Source: Adineta steineri (taxonomy: Eukaryota; Rotifera; Eurotatoria; Adinetida; Adinetidae). Taken from it: DNA of 64,000 nt. The stretch is taken from the NCBI GenBank assembly GCA_905250115.1, contig CAJNOI010000019.1, positions 808,856-872,855 of the forward strand, read 5' to 3'. Position numbers and translations under genes: made by a program. A model generated the notes under the pieces. That model had not been told where the DNA came from, ran no database searches, and saw only the letters and a list, made by a program, of their open reading frames with translations. Positions 25,216-34,900 of this stretch are shown one piece after another. Position 1 is the stretch's first letter. Each line of letters starts with the position of its first letter.

Positions 25216-25532
25216 CCTCATCGTCTTCGTTCATCTCGATTTTCGATCAGGATGTACCAATTATGCGAAAATAACAGAAGAATCTTTTTGCGAGATGTTT
25301 ATGGGTGATGGTAGAGCAAGAATTGACAATTTCAAAGATAATGAATGACCGATTTTACCAGCGGATGAAATTCTTAGACGTGCTCGAAATTCTCTCGGAA
25401 TTAAAGGATATAATGTTCTTACTAGCAATTGTGAGCACTTTGCAACTGGATGTCGATACGGAAATCGATTGAGTGGTCAAGAAGAAGCTTTTTGGTCAAC
25501 AGCAACATTTGGAATGTACCAGAGAAGATAAA
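25216..25532 (+). pseudogene. Remnant of an LRAT-domain (NlpC/P60-like) protein, interrupted by TGA
   Basis: One plus-strand frame reads VHLDFRSGCTNYAK, ITEESFCEMF, GRARIDNFKDNE, then TGA at 25346-25348, then PADEILRRARNSLGIKGYNV, then SNCEHFATGCRYGNRLSG, ending at TAA (25530-25532). The NCEHFA-CRYG block is the catalytic Cys signature of the lecithin:retinol acyltransferase / H-rev107 family of acyltransferases and thiol hydrolases. The HW-containing front half with the catalytic His is not visible upstream. A missing front half plus an in-frame stop points to a pseudogene; an intron hiding the stop is less likely because no good GT-AG pair brackets it. Confidence 0.75.
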
Positions 25533-25825
25533 TGCAAGGCAACGCGTTCGCTAATAAGACTAAGTTCTTTTTTCTGTTAACAGTCGGTTAACTAAATCAA
25601 ATTTTCTTTTTTTTATGTACACATCAGTGATTTTAAAAGTTTTATTTAGTTTTCCGAGATAAGTTCATTTATATTGTATATAAATATTATCCTTTCTAAG
25701 TTTAATTGTATAATTCAATATTAGTTTTACGAAATAAATCATTGTTTATAATGGTTGAATCATATAATTTTCTGCAGTCTGTATAGAACAATACAATGAT
25801 CGAAGTTGATGAATAGATTTAGTTT

Positions 25826-25888
25826 AGGATGGGTGGGTGTGGGTGTGTATTTTATCCATTTCTCACTCACACCCATACCTTGAAGAGA
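25826..25888. repeat. Telomere-like inverted block, copy B
   Basis: Left arm GGGTGGGTGTGGGTGTG (about 25831-25847); right arm CTCACTCACACCCATACC, followed by TTGAAG. The centre contains TTTTATCCA, also present in copy C on the opposite strand. Confidence 0.6.
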
Positions 25889-26463
25889 TAACATTACTAT
25901 TCAAATGGATCCTATTTTTCGTTCATCATAGTTGTAAAAACATAGATTAATACAAAATAAAATACGATCAACAAGAGAAATCGCCAGAATATGTGTATCA
26001 TGTGTGCATATATATTAACAAAGACTCTAAAAAGAGAACCGATTCACGTTACATGTATAAAGATTGTGATGTGAGTCTTTGTGTGACTATTTTCTTAGAG
26101 AACTATTCATACTTTGAGGAACGTTTATTTAATTAATGATTGAAAAATTATTCACGACAAATAATATTAAATAAAAAGAAAAGATAGGTGTAGACAACAA
26201 AGAAAATATTTACTAAGCGACAGAAATAAATATGAATGTTCAAGAAATTAGTGTGACAGTTAAGCTCTTGCAATGGTTGCAGCAATGGTTTGTCGACTTC
26301 TTAATTATTATTGAACTCTCAATACTTTTAAATACAGTGCAGTTATATAGAGGATCAATGTTATTCGCACCGATCACTACTGTTGTTTATTTTTCAAAAA
26401 CCTTTCATCATTAAAGAAAAAAGCGCAAAAATTTGAAATAACTGTTCTTTTCTTGTATTATTT

Positions 26464-27029
26464 TTACCGATTCCAACAGTTTGCATCTTGATCATTAACA
26501 TGTACCCAAAATCGTTTATCAGAAGATATATTTCCATATGAATAATAATTCCACCCACCTCCTCCATCATGAAATGTAGCTGTGCGCCATCCATTACCAA
26601 ATATAACTCCACAAAATTCGTTTACTTCTGACAGATCTCGAAATACTGAGCCTCGAACTGAACTTGTCAAACGAATATGTCCTCGATTCCAACCAAAAGA
26701 ATAGTTCCATGTTACAGGAATTGTTGGCTGCGGACTATCGTCGTATTTGACACACAGAATTGGAAGTGACGTATCACAATTTGTATCACCTGAATATGCA
26801 TTGCATATCATTCCAGGTGGCTCTGGTACTCCTCCACCTCCCCCAGAACAACCAACCAAATCAACACCAAATGGTTCTAAATGTGTATACTTTTTCCAGG
26901 TCATACCATTTCTACCTATATTAGAAATGAGATTTGCTGTATCAATTGCTAAACAAAATATTTTTGCTTACCAACAGAGCTCCAGGGCAAAGAAAACGCG
27001 ATTATAATACAGATTATTATTTTCAACAT
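26464..27029 (-). CDS. Secreted Gly/Cys-rich protein of bacterial type
   Basis: Two exons, 27029-26972 and 26948-26464, joined in phase into about 180 residues. Exon 1 is a signal peptide (MLKIIICIIIAFSLPWSSVA). The mature part opens with a short Gly-rich hinge (GCSGGGGGVPEPPG), then ICNAYSGDTNCDTSLPILC, then repeated Trp/Gly/Asn-rich strands ending FGNGWRTATFHDGGGGW, RFWVHVNDQ and ANCWNR. The paired Cys, the HDGGGGW box and the WVHVNDQ-ANCW ending resemble domains I associate with secreted bacterial proteins, from memory and unverified. Bdelloids are known for many such acquired genes. The gene has a rotifer-style short intron that splits off the signal peptide, so it looks domesticated rather than contaminating. 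Function unknown. Confidence 0.7.
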
Positions 27030-27397
27030 GATTTTAACATATCAGAGAAGTATAATGAAAAGAACAGACCTTTTAAAGGCTTTAACTGCAGGAGTCACAG
27101 TTCCCACGAAATTTCAAAAAAAGTGTGTTACGTGTTCTCATATGCATCATAATTTCTTAGAAAAGGTTTCTCCTCGATGATATGTCTCAAGCTTACTATT
27201 ATTTAGTGTCATATTTTAGCGTTCTCATAACACATCTGTTTTATGAAGAGTGTCTCTTCTCTTCTTCACTCGATGTAATCCTTATACGCCTTTTTTTCAT
27301 GCACATAGATATTCAAATATTGTTTTGTGCGGAATAGTTAAGATATTATTAATGATTTATTTATAATGAAATCTTTGAATATTGATAAAAACATCTT

Positions 27398-29413
27398 TTA
27401 TAGTTTCTTTTTTACTATCTCGATGCTGTCTCGTACATCTCCAAGGTGATGATGGTTAGGTAACATTGTATGTATTCCAATGTCTAAAGCGCGTTGATAA
27501 TGTGAACGAGCTTCCGAGTACTTTCCCATATTTTCATATACCAAATTGATACTGTTGTAGGAAGTAACCACAGCAAAGTGAGTCGAAGGAAGAGTCTTTG
27601 TTGGATTTCTAGTGCTTTTTTGTAAAACGAAAGTGCTTTTGAATAGTCGCACAGATTGTAATACACTCTACCAATATTATTGTAAGAAACAGCCAAACTT
27701 GAATGGTCTATAGGAACTGTGGTTTGTCGGATTACAAGTGCTTTTTTTATAATAGGTGAGTGCTTAGGAGTACTCGCCCTGATAATGGTAAACTCCCCTG
27801 ATGTTATTGTAAGAAATAGTGATATGAGGATGATCTGGTGGAAAAGCTTTTAGACGAATTTCAAGTGCTTTTTTATAATACGGAAGAGCTTTCGAGCGAT
27901 GAGCCATCTTTGTATACACCAAGCCGATGTCGTTATAAGAAGTAGTCAATTCTGGATGATGTGACGGAAGAGATTTTTGATAAATTCCAAGTGCTGTTTC
28001 ACATAATGAAAGAGCTTTCGAATATTCACTCGTTTGGGAATACACTGAAACGATGTTTCTGTAAGTACCAGCCAAACTAGGATGATTTGGAGGAAGTATT
28101 TTCTTATTAATTTCAAATGCTTTTTCATAAAACGAAAGTGCTTCTGAGTATTCACCTCTACTATAGTACACGTTTCTATTGATCTTGTAAAGTATATCCC
28201 AACCAGAATGATTTGGTGGCAATATGTTTTGATGAATTTCAAGTGCTTTTTCAAAAACTAGAAGTGCTTTCGCATGCTCACCCACTGTGTTAAGCACATT
28301 AGCAATAATGATGTACGAAGCGACCACCTCAAAATAGTTCGAAGACAATGTTTTTTCAGAGGTTTTCAATACTCGCTCGTAAAACGACAGGGTTTTCGAG
28401 TATTTGCCCATATTTTATTACACCAAACCGATGTTGTTATAAAGAGTAACTAATAAAGAATGAGTTGAAGATAGAGTTTTTCTACGAATTCTAAGTGCTT
28501 CTTTATGAAACGAAAGTGCCTTCGAGTACTCGCCCATGTTGTCATATACTAAACCGATGTTGTCGTAAGAAGCAGCTAAATTTAGATGATTTGGAGAAAA
28601 AATCTTCTGATAAATTTCAAGTGCCATTTTCGACAACAAAAGTGCTTTTGAGTGCTAACTTATTGTCGTCTATACGGAAGCCATATTGTTGTAAGAAGCA
28701 GCCAAATTAGGATGATTTCGCGAAAAACATTTTTTGGAGATTTCAAGCGCTTGTTTGAAAGACGAAAGTGCTTTGGTATATTCTCCCATTTCTTACTACA
28801 CTTCACCAATAGTATTGTAAGACGAAATTAGATCAGGGTGATTTTTTGAAAGTATTTTTTGTCAGATTTTAATTGATTTTCCATGAAATGAAACTGCTTT
28901 CGAATACTCTCCCATTCGAAAATATACTGAAGCGATGTTGTTGTAAAAAATACCCAAAGTTGGATGATTTGGTGGAAGAATTTCTCTATCAATTTCAAGA
29001 GCGCGTCCAAAAAAGTAAAGAGCTTTCGCGTATTCTCGCATTTTATTATAGACTAAAGCGATGTTATTGTAAGTAACATCGACGTTTGAATGATCTGAAG
29101 AACCATTTTCTCTTTCGATTTCAAGAACTTTTTCAAGAAATGAAAGTGCTTTTGCGTACTCCCCTATTTTATCGTACACCAAACCTATATTGTTGTAAGA
29201 AACAAATAAATTTGAGTCGGTTGGAGAGAGAATTTTCTGCTTGATTTCAATTGATTGTTTATAAAAGTCAATAGCTTCAGAATATAGTCCTTGTTCATCA
29301 TTAATTAAGCCAAGCATATGATATAAATGTGCTTCTTCATTTTCATCAGTTATCTGTTCAAGCAGTACGTTATATAACTGTTGAGCTTTATTAAAATGAC
29401 TTAGTTTTATCAT
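27398..29413 (-). pseudogene. TPR (kinesin-light-chain-like) repeat gene, broken by many stops
   Basis: About fifteen 42-residue TPR units of the type SYNNIGLVYDNMGEYSKAL, then SFHKEALRIRRKTLSSTHS, run along one minus-strand frame from 29413. The frame is broken by TGA (28862-28864), TAG TAA (28793-28798), two TAGs near 28657-28673, TAA TAA (28415-28420) and a TAA near 27763. A frame change follows and a second change restores the original frame by about 27652. The end, KKKL and TAA at 27398, is still in the starting frame. TPR arrays of this kind bind peptides, and in rotifers are often joined to an N-terminal enzyme domain. Here nothing coding precedes 29413; the telomere-like block C lies only 21 bases beyond. 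I read it as a long-decayed pseudogene, although the first segment (28862-29413) could still make a protein of about 183 residues. Confidence 0.85.
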
Positions 29414-29433
29414 CAGTTTACTAAGTCGATATC

Positions 29434-29558
29434 ATCCTTTGAGGGTGTGGGTGTGAGTGAGTTTGGTAGTGTAGGTAGGTATGAGTGTGGATAAAAGATG
29501 AACTGTATATTCATAGCTACATACCCACACCCACACCCACACCCTCGAGATGGTCCTT
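29434..29558. repeat. Telomere-like inverted block, copy C (largest)
   Basis: Left arm GAGGGTGTGGGTGTGAGTGA (29441-29460). Right arm is four CCCACA-type units followed by CCCTCGAG (about 29523-29548); read on the minus strand it is CTCGAGGGTGTGGGTGTGGG. The interior has further GTAGG/GGTATG motifs. It sits between the broken TPR gene (-) and the broken glycosyltransferase gene (+). Confidence 0.7.
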
Positions 29559-29645
29559 TGATTTTCAATAGTCAATAATCGATAGAAAATAAAGTATAAA
29601 ATTAGATTAAAAATTTTCATACACATATGAGTATTTATATTTTAG

Positions 29646-30109
29646 GCGAAAGATATCGCCGATTGACTTAATAAAGAACCTATTGCTTCAGTCATTTATA
29701 TTGCTTTGGGTTCAATTGTTCGTTTATCATCAAATGATATTGATATCGTTATTGGTACACTACTAGATCAGTCATTTATCTGGTCATTAAAAACAAAAAA
29801 CATCCTTTCCATCTTTATTAAACAATCTTCATCCTAATCAGCAGTTTGTTCTTGAATGAATTTCACAATGTGCTATATTGTCACATCCTTCGATAGCATT
29901 TTTCTTTTTGATTTGATAATGTTTTACAAGTTATTGGAATCGGTATGGCTCATCAAATTTCAGACGATCTTCAAGATGATATTAAACATATATTTAATAT
30001 GAATAAAGATAAAGAAGTTCAACAAATAGTTATTCAAACTCGAGAAAATACATCAAAGGAATACTTCAAAGATGAAACATTAAAACAAGATACATAAGAA
30101 TTAATTCAA
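29646..30109 (+). pseudogene. UDP-glycosyltransferase (UGT/GT1) pseudogene, C-terminal half
   Basis: After an acceptor-like TATTTTAG the plus strand reads KDIAD, TGA (29664-29666), LNKEPIASVIYIALGSIVRL, DQSFIWSLK. After a frame change come NNLHPNQQFVLE, TGA (29857-29859) and ISQCAILSHPSIAFF. GS-IVRL, FIWSLK and ILSHPSIAFF are the nucleotide-sugar-binding half of GT1 enzymes. Both TGA codons stand where the family has Trp (DWL, LEW). The next expected piece, the SHCG sugar-binding motif, is deleted. The sequence resumes with VIGIGMAHQ and a lysine-rich end to TAA near 30107. Two stops, a frame change and an internal deletion make it non-functional. Confidence 0.8.
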
Positions 30110-30125
30110 ACAACAACTAATTGAT

Positions 30126-30614
30126 TTATAATCCGATTTTAATTAAAAGTTTTTGCCCATTAGCATTGAATAATAAATAACCATTTATTAAACTTCCTAA
30201 TAGTCCAGCAACAAAACCTTTTGAAAGAAAAAATACAGGATATTTTATTGCACCATAATAATCAAAATGATGATCTAATCGAAAACATAATACATTACAT
30301 GTACCAAAAACAATAAGACCTAAAATCAATGTACCAAATATTGCTTTAGAATTAAAATATCGATCAGTAATAAATATATTTATTAATGTTCCCATTGTTG
30401 AACCCATTCCAATACCACAAAAAAATAATGTCCAAAGTATTTTGTAAAAAATATCTTTAAATCCAGAAAAAAAACAAATACTAATGAATAAAAATATTAA
30501 TTCAGCGCCGATAGATGATCCAATAAATAACTTCATTGGTCGAAGATAATATTGTCGCCTTTTTTGTGCTGATATTATTGTTGATGATGATGAGTCTTGT
30601 TCAGTTTGTTCCAT
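30126..30614 (-). CDS. Small four-transmembrane protein, family not recognised
   Basis: Single-exon frame of about 162 residues starting MEQTEQDSSSS. It has a basic stretch (KRRQYYLRPMK) and four hydrophobic segments: IGAELIFLFISICFF, ILWTLFFCGIGMG, AIFGTLILGLIVFG, and the stretch VFFLSKGFVAGLLGSLI. It ends KIGL and TAA only 17 bases beyond the end of the glycosyltransferase pseudogene, tail to tail with it. No catalytic motif. The TTG codon upstream (30632) is not a credible start. Likely a membrane protein of rotifer-limited distribution; no role can be assigned. Confidence 0.6.
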   Translation of the reverse strand: MEQTEQDSSSSTIISAQKRRQYYLRPMKLFIGSSIGAELIFLFISICFFSGFKDIFYKILWTLFFCGIGMGSTMGTLINIFITDRYFNSKAIFGTLILGLIVFGTCNVLCFRLDHHFDYYGAIKYPVFFLSKGFVAGLLGSLINGYLLFNANGQKLLIKIGL

Positions 30615-32485
30615 TATTTTAAAATCTGCCAAAAAAAAAGAAAGAATAGTAGTCTGTATAAAGTTTTCCGTTGTTTATATAGATCTAGAATTTCAGAAGA
30701 AATTCATACTATTATGGAGGTTACCATTCTACGGTATATCCATATCAACATGTGAATAGAAAAAATGGACACTCAGTCAATAAATTTTTTCATTTCATCC
30801 TAAACTGAAAGCGAGTTGTGTATTGTGTTAATCGTACTACTTTGCATTGTTTTTATTAGAATTCTTATAAGCGAGTACGATGTGACGAATGAAACAGCAG
30901 CTCAAAAGTTTATCCCTTTGATTTTAACTTTTTCAAGTGTAAAATGATAAGTATACGGAGCCTATACGACATAAGAATAACTGAATTGAAAGAAGAAAGA
31001 AAAGGAAAACATGTGTTATATTTTCACAAAAGAGAGAAAATATTCTTGTTTGAATCTCTCCTTTCTGCATACACATATAGGTCAGAGAAAAAAAAACAGC
31101 ACGCACTATGACATGTGCATAAGTTAAAAGGAGTACCAATAAAAAAAGACTCTCACACATAAAGTATTCTAGATAATTACATTACTAATACGCATAGATT
31201 TTTCTTTCAATATTAACACAAAATACAAAACACTATGTATACGAGTGATTAAAAACGTTAGAAAATGAAATTTTTGTGTTATGTCAGATTTGAAGGGTGG
31301 GTGTCGGTGTGAATGGGAATTCGTCTTTTCTTTACCTACACCATTCGATAGAGAATTAACTGTTGCATCAAACTCAACCGTTTCTCGAGCCAACACAAGT
31401 TCCTAGGCGAGTCCAGATAAAACGTACTCGAACATGATGCTAACTTTTCTCTTGTAGATATAATATAAACATGATTACTTTTATTGTTTTTTGTCTTTCC
31501 CTTCACTTTTTATTAACACATTTGCTTTTCAAAATAAAATATTACAAATGTTCATCAAATGAATGAATTATAATAGTTTAAAATTAAAATACATACTATG
31601 TATTAATTCAATTAATTTAGATGGTCTTCTATAAATAAAGTACAAGAGATAAAAATACTTAGTAGCCTTCATGATCTACAACGGCAATCTGTTCATCAGT
31701 ATGCTACAAAGCTACTTCCACAGTATCATACGATTTCATTTAGTAATTTCAAAAAAATAACATGACTAAGTGCAACAGTACTATTGAACGGATACAAAAC
31801 TACTTTGATAACAGAATTTTTCTAGTTACAAGGTAGTTTCTTACCGAACTTTCTTATCTTTGAATAAATTCCTGATGATTCAGCTATTCAACTACAATGC
31901 CTTCAGAGATTCCGCAAAACCAAAACAATCATACTTGATTCAGCAGTATTGAACATAAAATCAATCTGAGTTCAGCATTAATCCATATCGTACAATTTAC
32001 GATTCAGCGTTAACGAAGAAAATATTTCTGATTCAATATCATGAGGCATGACCCTTTGTTTTTCGGTACTAAAAAGAACATTTCAAACATTTACTATTAT
32101 CACATAGAACCTACCATCGTTCGTTATAATTCCCAAACAATCTTTTAGAGTTCTGCTATTATCATACAAAACTTTTTCAGACTTAGCCCTCCTGAAACGA
32201 ATCGTTGAGAGTTATAATATTGTTATACAAAGCATCCGCTTAGTTTTACATGCGCTATACACTCATCCAGTTATTCCGTAAAAGTTCTATTTTTTAAGAA
32301 TTCCATCATCCACCTCGCCAAAAATCAAAAGTGCTTAACAAAATATTTTCATCACAATACAAGATTACGTTTAAAAGCAACCAATTTTATTTTCTAGTTC
32401 TGTCAAAATTATAACAGAAAAAAAGTACTTCCATGAATCATTACCACCGATTTATTCTTCATCGAAATAAATTTAACATTACGAT
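30615..32485. other. Intergenic, contains telomere-like block D
   Basis: No coding signal apart from chance frames. The block at 31287-31350 is listed separately. Confidence 0.5.
31287..31350. repeat. Telomere-like inverted block, copy D (degenerate)
   Basis: GAAGGGTGGGTGTCGGTGTG on the left; a weaker right arm TTACCTACACCATTCGATAG. It resembles the left arms of copies B and C with substitutions. Confidence 0.45.
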
Positions 32486-34900
32486 TTACGGTTTCCTTCG
32501 TGCTACGTTTCGTCGAAGTAATTCATCGATCGCACTTATCGCATCAGACTCGATCCAAAAATTCCAGACGGCTAGTTTGGTGAGTGTCTAGATCAATATA
32601 GAGGTAAAGATGTGCCACAGATATAAAGAGAATGAGACTGACCGTGTTGTGTTGTAATGTACCAGCTAGAGATCGTGCTCCAACATTTTTGATGTGATTA
32701 TTTCTGAGATTTAGTATGGTGAGTGTCTAGAGAACACAGTAGAGGTAAAGACATAGTATAGACAAAGAGATAATCAGAGTTACTGTATTGTGTTGTAATG
32801 CGTCACCTAAAAACTGTGCTCCAACATCTCCGATTCCATTACTCGAGAGATCTAGTGTGATGAGTGTCTATCAGAAGTAGTAGAGGTAAAGACATAATAT
32901 AAATAAAGAGACAATGAGAATTACTGTGTTGTGTTGTAATTCTTCAGCCAAATATGCTGCTCCAACATTTCTAATTTGATTGCCGGCGAGATTTAATGTG
33001 GTCACAGTCTAGATGAAAAAATAGAGGTAAAGATATGGTATAGATAAAGAGAGAATGAGAGTTACTGTGTTGTGNNNNNNNNNNGAGAGTTACTGTGTTG
33101 CGTTTTAATGCATGGCCCAAAGATTGTGCTCCATCGTCTCCGATTCGATTGCAATTAATATTTAGTGTGGTGAGTGTCTAGATGAAGTAGTAGAGGTAAA
33201 GACATGATATGTATAAGGAGAGAATGAGAGTTACTGTGTTGCATTGTAATGCATTACCGAAGGATTGTGCTCCAATACTTCCGATTCTATTGCTTTGGAG
33301 ATCTAGTGTAATAAGGGTCTGGATGAAAAAGTGAAGATAAAGGCATGGTGCGGATAAAGACAGAATGAGAGTTACTGTGTTGCGTTGTAATGTAACACCC
33401 AAAGATTGTACTTCAAGAATATCTATTCGATTGCGACCGATATGTAGTGTGGTGAGTGTCTAAATGAAAAAATGGTAGTAAAGACATGGTACAAATGAAG
33501 ACAGATAAAAGATGGTCGGCATTACATGAGGTTAGAAAAGTGAAATAAATGTTGTTCTGACCCTATTTCAGATCCTATGGTTATTATTATGAATATTTTA
33601 AGGAATTTATATACTGCATAGTATTGCGAAGATGTGCTGCGAGAACCTATAGTGAAAAGAAGTCACCAAGGGTGATGTAGGAATAGGAACGTTTTGTTTG
33701 TAAGTTGCTGGAATCTCGGAAGGTGTGTGAAAGAGGAAAAAAATTTTAGTTAATGGAAAATAGGTTGCAAGTCACATCTACTCAAAGCAATTGTGAAGTG
33801 TAATACTATGTACCCATATGACAACGTATTGCAGTAAGTGTTTTGGAGCGTATTAAAGTATGTTACACTGCGTGTTAGTATTCTGTAAGTATAAGAAGAG
33901 ATAGTTTCTTGTTAATATTTAATGGACGGTTTTCGTTCGTGTTTATTGTTCAAACTCGTTATGTATTTTGCATCAGAACTCCGTGTAAGTATCGAACTGG
34001 ATCTTGTCGATTAGTGTGATTCATTTAGATGAGAATGGATATTGATTTCGGTACTAGCATACGGCTGTGTTCATGAAGCGGCATTGATTTATAAAAAGTG
34101 AAAAGTTAAACAATGTATTTTGTAATATTAGACTCATTATGAGTAGGACAAGAATGCAAACTGAAGCATCGTGTAAAAAATATTGCTGATAAATAATTCT
34201 CAAAACTTCACCCATGAGAAAGTGTGCTTCAGGTGAAATCTGTTTTGGTACAATTATTTTGAAAAAAATGTTGCTTTAGAAGTAGTATTCTTTGAAGAAA
34301 TATTCCACCTTGATAAAATGGATACGAGTGACGTGATCGAACAAAAATGTGAATATTGCTTTCAGTCAATCTTGTCTCCATCCACATCCACCATCACCTG
34401 CATCGATAGTTATGCATGTCCTTAATAGAGTATTTGTCGGAGATATTTCTCAAGGAATTATCGAAATGATATTTAAAAGAAAAGGTGTTCTGATACACGT
34501 AAAAAGCAAGTAATAATATTTTGTTCCTTTTTTTCGTTCTTATGTAAACAGCGTATGTTTATGACATCATACCTAGTTTGAAACGTAGAATATTTAGATG
34601 AAATTGAAAAGAAAGAAAAAAAAATTAATTTTTGTCCGATTATCAAGAAACTATGTCCATATTATCATTATATAAGAACTGAATTATTTTGAGTGAGAAA
34701 TAGTTCATTCCTGTATATTTTATTGAAGTCAATAGAAAAACGCTTACCTGGTATCGATGGTAGCTGTCTAAGATCCTATTGAATCGTTCACATACGTTTC
34801 TCATTGAGCATATAAGTGTTAAATCCGATTCACAATCCAGAATTCGATAAACAAGTTCTACCGGTAACGTTAGGAAGTTGGTGACAATTTGATTTACCAT
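32486..34900 (-). CDS. F-box-like plus LRR protein built from 141-bp exon-intron units; assembly gap inside
   Basis: Minus-strand paralogue of the gene at 6485. Exon 1 (34900-34748) encodes LTLPVELVYRILD and CERFNRILDSYHRYQ. LRR exons, each exactly 84 nt and phase 0, lie at 33459-33376, 33318-33235, 33177-33094, 33008-32925, 32867-32784 and 32726-32643. The end of another shows at 33066-33074 against ten Ns (33075-33084). The last exon is 32587-32486, ending KP and TAA. Each LRR follows TLTTLNLxxNxIGxxGAQSLG. Introns are 57 nt and nearly identical, so the unit length is 141 bp. Intron 1 is about 1.29 kb, far longer than the others, and may hide further exons. Repeat number is uncertain because the gap sits in the tandem array. 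Confidence 0.8.
33075..33084. other. Assembly gap (10 N) within the LRR tandem array
   Basis: Ten Ns. Flanks on both sides carry the same exon-end/intron-start sequence, so the gap is a repeat-induced break with placeholder length. Confidence 0.95.

Noticed and set aside
25346-29859. TGA read as Trp (altered genetic code or readthrough)
   Set aside because: TGA ends intact genes here (LRR gene at 8061, M13 peptidase at 11767, PLBD at 56905), and the interrupted genes also carry TAA/TAG stops, frame changes or deletions.
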